Assembly: GCF_000757905.1 (NCBI RefSeq)
Contig: NZ_JRLH01000001.1
Reading direction: 5' to 3' (one strand)
Origin: Arsenophonus nilaparvatae
Lineage (GTDB): Bacteria; Pseudomonadota; Gammaproteobacteria; Enterobacterales; Enterobacteriaceae
Length of the DNA stretch: 64,000 nucleotides
Part shown: positions 58,325 to 64,000 of the stretch, in pieces
Numbering within the stretch: the stretch's first letter is position 1
Layout: every line of letters starts with the position of its first letter
The notes under the pieces: generated by a model
Databases searched by the model: none
Told to the model about the DNA's origin: nothing
Seen by the model: the letters and a program-made list of their open reading frames with translations, nothing else
Position numbers and translations under genes: made by a program

Positions 58325-59128
58325 ATGCAATTACTTCTTTCAGATGCTTGGTTGCGGCGCTTCGCAGGTATTGGCCGCCTCTATGGTCAAAAAGCATTAA
58401 TGCTTTTTGCTCGTTCTCACATTTGTGTTGTTGGTATTGGCGGCGTAGGCTCATGGGCAGCGGAAGCATTAGCAAGAACCGGGATCGGCACTATTACTCT
58501 GATTGATCTGGATGATGTGTGCGTGACAAATATTAATCGACAATTGAATGCATTAAGCGACACTATTGGTCAATCAAAAGTTGAAGTGATGAAATCACGT
58601 ATTTTGCAAATTAACCCTGAGTGTCAAGTTAATATTATTGATGATTTTGTCTCGGCCAGCAATCTAGCTGAGTTGATATCTATTCAATTTGATTATGTGA
58701 TTGATGCTATTGATAGCATGCGGCCTAAAGCTGCTTTATTAGCTTATTGTCGCCGTCATAAAATACCTGTCGTCACAACGGGAGGGGCTGGTGGGCAAAT
58801 TGATCCGACACAGATCCAAGTCAAAGATTTAGCAAAAACGATCCATGATCCCTTAGCAGCAAAATTACGTGAAAGATTAAAAAGTGATTTTAAAATAGTT
58901 AAAAATAGTAAAGGTAAATTGGGTATTGACTGTGTTTTCTCAACCGAACAGTTAGTTTACCCACAAAGTGATGGAACCGTTTGTAAGGCTAAAAGTAATG
59001 CCGGAGGAACAATGCGTATGGATTGCGCCGCTGGTTTGGGTGCGGCAACAATGGTAACTGCTAGTTTTGGTTTTATTGCTGTTTCTCATGTATTAAAAAA
59101 ATTGCAGCGTAAAATGATAGCTAGCTAA
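58325..59128 (+). CDS. tcdA: tRNA threonylcarbamoyladenosine dehydratase TcdA
   Basis: E1-like enzyme (formerly CsdL/YgdL) that cyclises t6A37 in tRNA to ct6A using ATP. The 267-aa product (268 in E. coli) has the nucleotide-binding GIGGVGSWAAEALARTG near residues 38-54, the VIDAIDS motif and TTGGAGGQIDPT. It appears intact. Its E. coli partners CsdA and CsdE, which stimulate it, are a pseudogene and absent respectively. Confidence 0.96.
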   Translation: MQLLLSDAWLRRFAGIGRLYGQKALMLFARSHICVVGIGGVGSWAAEALARTGIGTITLIDLDDVCVTNINRQLNALSDTIGQSKVEVMKSRILQINPECQVNIIDDFVSASNLAELISIQFDYVIDAIDSMRPKAALLAYCRRHKIPVVTTGGAGGQIDPTQIQVKDLAKTIHDPLAAKLRERLKSDFKIVKNSKGKLGIDCVFSTEQLVYPQSDGTVCKAKSNAGGTMRMDCAAGLGAATMVTASFGFIAVSHVLKKLQRKMIAS

Positions 59129-59154
59129 AAAGTATGAAATAATTTTTTTAATTA

Positions 59155-60029
59155 TTAGCGATCAAAGCTCGTTTTGGGCAATTTAGCGAGTTGATTTTCA
59201 GTATAATCTGTTAAGGCAATAGCGTAATTTTCAGCTTGTTGCCAATTAATGGCTTTCATCCAGTCTATAACAGTGTTGAACGCCAACACTCCGGCAATAT
59301 TTGGCGTACCTGCTTCAAATTGATACAGATACCTAATCCTATTGAGTCATACAGTTTATGGGCTGAGAAGACAAAAAAATCAATGTCTAAAGCTTGTACA
59401 TCAATACCACGATGCACAATACCTTGTGTACCATCAACCATGACTAAAATATTATGTTGATAAGCTAGCCGAGTGATAGCCTGAATATCGGGTTATTCAC
59501 CGGTAACATTCGACATTTAGCTAATGGCAATGATCCGAGTTTTTGTGTTAATAAGTGTTGTTAGGTGTTTAATTTACAGTTGTTTAAGTTCTTATAAGGG
59601 CCATTTAACGACTTTAGCATCAGTCTGTTCAGCCATTATCAACCATGGGATCAAATTGGCATGATGTTCAATTTCGCTAACAATTATTTCGTCATTAGGT
59701 TGCAGGCGAGCACGAAAATAGCCTTGTGTAATAAAATTAATCGATTCAGTACTACCTTTTGTCCAAATAATTTCCTCGGCTAGATTGGTATTGATAAGTT
59801 CAGCAACTTTCTTGCCAGTTTGTTCATAAATATGTGTTGTTGTTTGTGCTGTAGGATGTTGGCCTCGATCAACGGACGTATTAATATGTTATTAGTAATC
59901 AACCGTTGCCGCGATCATACTCTTGGGCTTAAGGGATATTGCTGCGCTGTTTAGAAAAATAGTTTTGTTTTGTTATTGAGTAGCAGGAAAATATTGGCGA
60001 AATTGTGTTATAGAAAATGTTTTTGTCAT
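59155..60029 (-). pseudogene. csdA: Decayed cysteine desulfurase CsdA
   Basis: Broken remnant of the SufS-like desulfurase. Readable pieces in order on the - strand are MTKTFSITQFRQYFPATQ then stops, IFLNSAAISLKPK, KGSTESINFITQGYFRARLQ, VSEIEHHANLIPW, MSNVTGE, MVDGTQGIVHRGIDVQ, the PLP-lysine region FSAHKLYD, and FEAGTPNIAGVLAFN. Several stop codons and frame changes interrupt it. It ends at 59155, so the C-terminal part with the catalytic cysteine is gone. csdE, next in E. coli, is absent. Confidence 0.93.
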
Positions 60030-60241
60030 GAAAACCACAGCTATCAGAATATTTAGGATCTATATTGTGTAATTATTACAATTTTATCTTGTCCTAAATG
60101 ATCTTTTTCATAAGGTTTGTTATATTTATTTAAATTAGAAAAGTAGTATTAGTCCTGATTAATAATATCTATTCTATCAGTATCATATGTATATCTTCCG
60201 ATTATATTCGGCGATGAGAAAGATATTTATTTAGCGAATAT

Positions 60242-60435
60242 AAAAAAACGCCGCAATTTATTGCGGCGCATTAAAATAACTATGGACAGACAAGGTAAAT
60301 GTATAGGAGTGAAAATAGTAGTATTAACTACTCAACCTGGAAAAACCAGATAATTTGTAAACACAACATCACAACCATAAAGCCAAGAACTTTAAATAAA
60401 TTAACTGCTTAGCGATTCATTCAGGCCTAGGAAGC
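60242..60435 (-). ncRNA. gcvB: GcvB small regulatory RNA
   Basis: About 194 bases on the - strand, divergent from gcvA as in E. coli (about 205 nt). The 5' end reads GCTTCCTAGGCC. The G/U-rich target-binding region R1, GGTTGTGATGTTGTG, is preserved, and the 3' part has CATTTACC and TTGTCTGTCCATAGT followed by a GC-rich terminator stem GCCGCAAT/ATTGCGGC and seven T. GcvB is an Hfq-dependent sRNA that represses many amino-acid and peptide transporter mRNAs. In E. coli it is activated by GcvA, encoded next to it. The central part between R1 and the 3' block has diverged. Confidence 0.93.
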
Positions 60436-60441
60436 AGCCTT

Positions 60442-60470
60442 ACTATAGACATATACTGGTTTCTCTACAA
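60442..60470 (-). promoter_or_regulatory. gcvB promoter
   Basis: On the - strand TTGTAG (60465-60470) and TATAGT (60442-60447) are 17 bases apart, placing the start at about 60435, which matches the expected 5' end of GcvB. The space up to gcvA (to 60536) should hold GcvA-binding sites. Confidence 0.8.
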
Positions 60471-60536
60471 TGGACAATTTATAATGCTTCAGATTATAAA
60501 AACTAATGGATATATAAGGATGAGTAAGACGCGATC

Positions 60537-61460
60537 ATGTCAAAATGTATGCCTCCTCTTAATGCATTAAGGGTATTTGATGCGGCAGCACGCCATTTAA
60601 GTTTTACTAAAGCAGCAGAGGAGCTTTTTGTTACTCAGGCTGCAATAAGTCATCAAATAAAAGGTTTGGAAAATTTCTTGGGTTTGAAATTATTTCGTCG
60701 GCGTAATCGTTCATTATTATTGACTGAAGAAGGGCAAAGTTATTATTTAGATATTAAAGAAATTTTTTCTTCGTTACGCGAAGCTACTCGGAAACTACAG
60801 GCTCTCAGTGCAAAGGGAGCATTAACCGTCAGTTTATTACCAAGTTTTGCTATTCAATGGTTAGTGCCGCGCCTATCGAGTTTTAATCGTGCTTATCCTG
60901 ATATCGATGTGCGCATTCAGGCTGTTGATCACGAGGGAGCTAAAATGGCTGATGATGTTGATGTGGCAATCTTTTATGGTTATGGTAATTGGCCAGGCTT
61001 AAGAACAGATCGTTTGTATGCGGAATACTTAATACCAGTCTGTGCGCCAGCCTTATTAGCGGGGCGTTACCCATTGAAAAAACCGCAAGATTTGATTCAT
61101 CATACATTGCTACATGATTCTTCTCGACGTGATTGGCAAGCTTATGCACGTCAATTATCATTACAAGATATTATTAACGTAGAACAAGGACCCATTTTCA
61201 GTCATAGTGCTATGGTTATTCAAGCCGCAATTCATGGTCAAGGAATCGCCTTGATTAATAACGTTATGACAAAAAATGAACTTGATACCGGTCGTTTGGT
61301 ATGTCCGTTTAATGATGTTTTAGTCAGTAAAAAAGCTTTCTATTTAGTTTGTCATGATAATCAAGCGGAGTTAGGTAAGATTGCTGCATTTCGTCAATGG
61401 ATCCTCGCAAAAGCAGCTAGCGAGCAGCAAAAATGGGGATTTGTTACCGGTGAGTTGTAA
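60537..61460 (+). CDS. gcvA: LysR-family regulator GcvA
   Basis: Regulator of the glycine cleavage operon and activator of gcvB. The 307-aa product (305 in E. coli) has an N-terminal winged helix-turn-helix (about residues 6-65, with FTKAAEELFVTQAAISHQIK region) and a LysR substrate-binding domain (about 95-295), highly similar to E. coli through LFRRRNRSLLLTEEGQSY and GPIFSHSAMV. Divergent from gcvB. ygdD follows. Confidence 0.97.
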   Translation: MSKCMPPLNALRVFDAAARHLSFTKAAEELFVTQAAISHQIKGLENFLGLKLFRRRNRSLLLTEEGQSYYLDIKEIFSSLREATRKLQALSAKGALTVSLLPSFAIQWLVPRLSSFNRAYPDIDVRIQAVDHEGAKMADDVDVAIFYGYGNWPGLRTDRLYAEYLIPVCAPALLAGRYPLKKPQDLIHHTLLHDSSRRDWQAYARQLSLQDIINVEQGPIFSHSAMVIQAAIHGQGIALINNVMTKNELDTGRLVCPFNDVLVSKKAFYLVCHDNQAELGKIAAFRQWILAKAASEQQKWGFVTGEL

Positions 61461-61508
61461 ACTATATGGCAAGTAAAATAATTAATTTAAAAAAAAAAGG
61501 ATATTAAC

Positions 61509-61905
61509 GTGAATGCTCGTTTAATGTTGATATTTTCAGGAATTAGTGGATTTTTTTGTGTCGCATTTGGCGCAATAGGTTCACATTTATTATCACCTCT
61601 ACTAAACCATGATCAAATAGAATGGATTCGTATTGGTTTACGTTATCAGTCAATGCATACTTTAGTTCTTATGATATTAGGCGCTATCTTATTGCGTAAA
61701 GTTATTTTATGGTTTTATTGGGGGGGGAATTTTCTTCAGTATAGGTATTTTATTGTTCAGTGGCAGTTTTTATTGTATGGCACTTTTACAAGCAAAATAT
61801 TTTGCCCATTTGGCACCAGTAGGCGGTTTTTGCTTTTTAATTGGCTGGATATTAATTGTTATTGGTGCAACTCGGCTTAGGAATCCAACAATACGTCATG
61901 AATAA
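61509..61905 (+). pseudogene. ygdD: DUF423 inner-membrane protein YgdD, frameshifted at a G8 tract
   Basis: The GTG start at 61509 follows AAAGGA. The first about 72 residues match YgdD, including SGFFCVAFGAIGSH and LWFYW. At the G run 61720-61727 (eight G) the YgdD sequence moves to the next frame, continuing as FSIGILLFSGSFYCMALL, HLAPVGGFCFLIGW and ATRLRNPTIRHE and ending at 61905. With seven G the product would be a normal membrane protein of about 131 aa. As given, translation runs into unrelated sequence up to 61880. It could be a true mutation, a slippage-tolerant gene, or a sequencing error in the homopolymer. Confidence 0.85.
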
Positions 61906-63190
61906 TAATATTATTTTATATTGTCGTTCAGGATTTGAAAAAGAGTGTGCGGCAGAAATTACTGATAAGGCTACCCAGATCGGCGTTTATGGCTATGCTA
62001 AAGTAAAAGATAATAGCGGTTATGTTTTATTTGAATGTTATCAGCCTACTGATGCAGATCGTCTAGCTAAAGATATACCCTTTGGTACATTAATATTTGC
62101 TCGTCAACTAGTGGTTGTTAGCCAGTTATTGAAAGATTTGCCATCGAACGATCGCGTATCACCGATTGTTGCGTTATTGCAAGGTGTGGTTGAACGAGCT
62201 GGTGAGTTACGAGTTGAAGTGCCGGATACGAATGAGAGTAAAGAGCTACTGAAATTTTGCCGTAAATTTACTGTGCCTTTACGTCATGCGCTTCGTCAAC
62301 AAAAAATATTGTTGCTGAAAGAAAACTATCAACGTCCGGTTATACATGTATTTTTTATTGCTGCCGGCTGTTGCTATGTTGGCTATTCTTATGCAAATAA
62401 CAATTCACCTTTTTTTATGGGGATCCCGCGGTTAAAACTGCCAGCGGATGCGCCAAGTCGTTCAAATTTACTGTGCCTTTACGTCATGCGCTTCGTCAAC
62501 AAAAAATATTGTTGCTGAAAGAAAACTATCAACGTCCGGTTATACATGTATTTTTTATTGCTGCCGGCTGTTGCTATGTTGGCTATTCTTATGCAAATAA
62601 CAATTCACCTTTTTTTATGGGGATCCCGCGGTTAAAACTGCCAGCGGATGCGCCAAGTCGTTCAACATTAAAACGAAGCATTTCATCTATTTATTCCTTA
62701 TGATGAGTGGGAAGAGCGTTTAGCATCGGGTATGAAGGCTGTTGATCTGGGTGCTTGTCCAGGCGGATGGACCTATCAATTAGTGAAGCGCAGTATGATG
62801 GTCGATGCGGTTGATAATGGATCAATGGCCGAGAGTTTAATGCAAACAGGTCAGGTACGGCATTATCGAACTGATGGTTTTAAATTTACTCCACACACTA
62901 AGAATATTAGTTGGTTGGTGTGTGATATGGTTGAAAAACCGGCAAAAGTTGCTGCTTTGATAACAGATTGGTTGTTAAAAGGCTGGTGCCGGGAAGCGAT
63001 ATTTAATTTAAAGCTACCGATGAAAAAACGTTATCAAGAGGTTTCATCAATTTTGAACAAAATATCACAGACACTAAACGAAAATGGTATTAATGCTCAA
63101 ATCCAAGCGAAGCAACTCTACCATGATCGCGAAGAGATCACGGTACATATAAGACGAGTTTGGTCAGCCTCTATACCAGAGCGGGATTAG
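61898..63190 (+). pseudogene. rlmM: 23S rRNA C2498 2'-O-methyltransferase RlmM, disrupted
   Basis: The gene starts at ATG 61898 (overlapping ygdD by 8 bases) and matches RlmM through the THUMP-like N-terminal part (SGFEKECAAEITDKATQ, ADTNESKE-type block, FCRKFTVPLRHALR) up to ADAPSRS. There a perfect 200-bp tandem duplication shifts the frame and gives a stop at 62518. After the second copy a loss of about 5 bases (relative to family TLKLEEAF; here TLK then EAF) restores the original frame, and the methyltransferase part continues intact: VDLGACPGGWTYQLVKR, CDMVEKPAK, FNLKLPMKKRY. RlmM methylates C2498 of 23S rRNA using SAM. As written no full-length protein can be made. The 5-base loss is judged from family comparison. 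Confidence 0.9.
62264..62663 (+). repeat. Perfect 200-bp direct tandem duplication inside rlmM
   Basis: Bases 62264-62463 and 62464-62663 are identical, and the match runs on by two bases. The unit encodes the FTVPLRHALR to DAPSRS segment of RlmM. Because 200 is not a multiple of three, it breaks the frame. Confidence 0.97.
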
Positions 63191-63231
63191 AAGAACAGTG
63201 ATTAACAATAAAATTTTTATTTTTCATTGTG

Positions 63232-63987
63232 TTATGGCGTAAATCTGAGTTGTTGTAAATTTCCATTTAACTGTAGATCGGTTTTGAGAGAGGCAACCTG
63301 TCGGCTAATAAAGGCTATTTTTTGCGCCGGTTCAATCCGTTTACGCCATTTTTCGGGTAAGGAATGGATATTAGCAAAAATGGCCTCTAATGTGGGATAT
63401 TGCTGAAGTAAAGTTGCTGCTGTTTTAGGGCCAATGCCGGTTATGCCAGGGATTTTACTACTATTTATGCCAGTTAGTCCCCAATAATCCTGCAGCTGTT
63501 CAGGTTTAACCCCAAACTCTTTATTAACAAAGGATAAATCAAGCCAACGTTTTTGAAAATAATCACGAATATAGATCGATGATGAAAGTAGCTGACAATA
63601 ACCTTTATCTGTTGAAATGATGGTAACACGATAGCCAGCGGTGGCCACTTTAATTGCTAACGTTGCCGCCAGATCGTCAGCTTCATTTTCGATGGCATGC
63701 CAACAAGCTAATCCTTGCGCCTTAAATGCGATTTCAAGGTTTTTTATTTCGTGATAAAGATCATCTGGCATTGCTTGTCTGCCAGCTTTGTATTGAGGTA
63801 AAAGTTGTTGCCGCCAGTTATTTGTCTGATGTTCTTTGTTATCGAATATTGCTACAGCGTGGGTAGGCGAAGTATGGTTAATTAGCTGGCGAAGAGTTGA
63901 AACGCAAGCTTGTTCGCAAGGGCTTCCTTGAACAGCATGAATTCGTCTGATTAGATTTAAAGCATCAACAATAAGTAAGTGGATCAT
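63232..63987 (-). CDS. xni: Flap endonuclease Xni (ExoIX)
   Basis: Structure-specific 5' flap endonuclease related to the Pol I 5' nuclease domain. The length of 251 aa equals that of E. coli Xni (YgdG). It starts MIHLLIVDALNLIRRIHAVQGSP and has YKAGRQAMP, EADDLAATLA, STDKGYCQLLS and the helix-hairpin-helix GITGIGPKTAATLL. It lacks some metal ligands of FEN enzymes, as is usual for the family. It is convergent with rlmM; fucose genes that lie nearby in E. coli are absent. Confidence 0.95.
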   Translation of the reverse strand: MIHLLIVDALNLIRRIHAVQGSPCEQACVSTLRQLINHTSPTHAVAIFDNKEHQTNNWRQQLLPQYKAGRQAMPDDLYHEIKNLEIAFKAQGLACWHAIENEADDLAATLAIKVATAGYRVTIISTDKGYCQLLSSSIYIRDYFQKRWLDLSFVNKEFGVKPEQLQDYWGLTGINSSKIPGITGIGPKTAATLLQQYPTLEAIFANIHSLPEKWRKRIEPAQKIAFISRQVASLKTDLQLNGNLQQLRFTP

Positions 63988-64000
63988 AATTTTTTGTGCA

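Noticed and set aside
59236..59460. Open frame of 74 codons on the + strand
   Set aside because: It is antisense to the csdA pseudogene, has no ribosome-binding site and no family features.
62473..62703. Separate small gene of 76 codons in the rlmM region
   Set aside because: It is the second copy of the rlmM duplication read in the shifted frame, not an independent gene.

Overview
The window is a stretch of chromosome from a gammaproteobacterium of the order Enterobacterales. Almost every gene has a close E. coli counterpart and often the same neighbours. The DNA is AT-rich, intergenic regions are long and very AT-rich, and several conserved genes are broken or missing. That pattern suggests a host-restricted, insect-associated lineage such as Arsenophonus or a relative in the Morganellaceae. 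This assignment is inference; no rRNA is present to settle it.

Layout: (1) 1-19009 follows the E. coli 66-69 min order: glnE (3' part), hldE, ubiK, FMN riboswitch plus ribB, then an inserted phospholipase D-family gene, then ygiC-ygiB-tolC, nudF, cpdA-yqiA, parE-parC, plsC and ftsP. (2) 19227-31376 follows the E. coli 1 min region: folA, the leftward block lptD-surA-pdxA-rsmA-apaG-apaH, djlA, rluA and rapA. (3) 31377-33379 is a very AT-rich accessory stretch with one orphan gene. (4) 33380-36845 is the thiamine uptake operon thiBPQ under a TPP riboswitch. (5) 36964-63987 follows the E. coli 62-64 min region: rppH, lgt, thyA, the minor-pseudopilin genes ppdA-ppdB-ygdB-ppdC overlapping recC-ptrA-recB-recD, an orphan Ser/Thr/Asn-rich gene, argA, amiC, four tandem initiator tRNA genes, tcdA, a csdA pseudogene, the GcvB sRNA, gcvA, a frameshifted ygdD, an rlmM gene broken by a 200-bp tandem duplication, and xni.

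Functions are mostly core housekeeping: envelope biogenesis (LptD, SurA, Lgt, HldE, TolC, AmiC, PlsC, FtsP), recombination (RecBCD), chromosome decatenation (ParCE), cofactor supply (RibB, PdxA, FolA, ThyA, UbiK, ThiBPQ) and RNA modification or decay (RsmA, RluA, TcdA, RppH). Control elements seen directly are the FMN and TPP riboswitches, GcvB with its promoter, a tRNA promoter with a GC-rich discriminator, and several Rho-independent terminators.

The accessory or decaying parts deserve most attention: the 602-aa two-HKD phospholipase D-like protein (size and motif layout like Yersinia murine toxin), the orphan proteins at 31920-32267 and 53726-54355, the stepwise acceptor-stem variation among the four initiator tRNAs, and the cluster of damage and gene loss between amiC and xni (mltA, csdE and ygdI absent; csdA, ygdD and rlmM broken).
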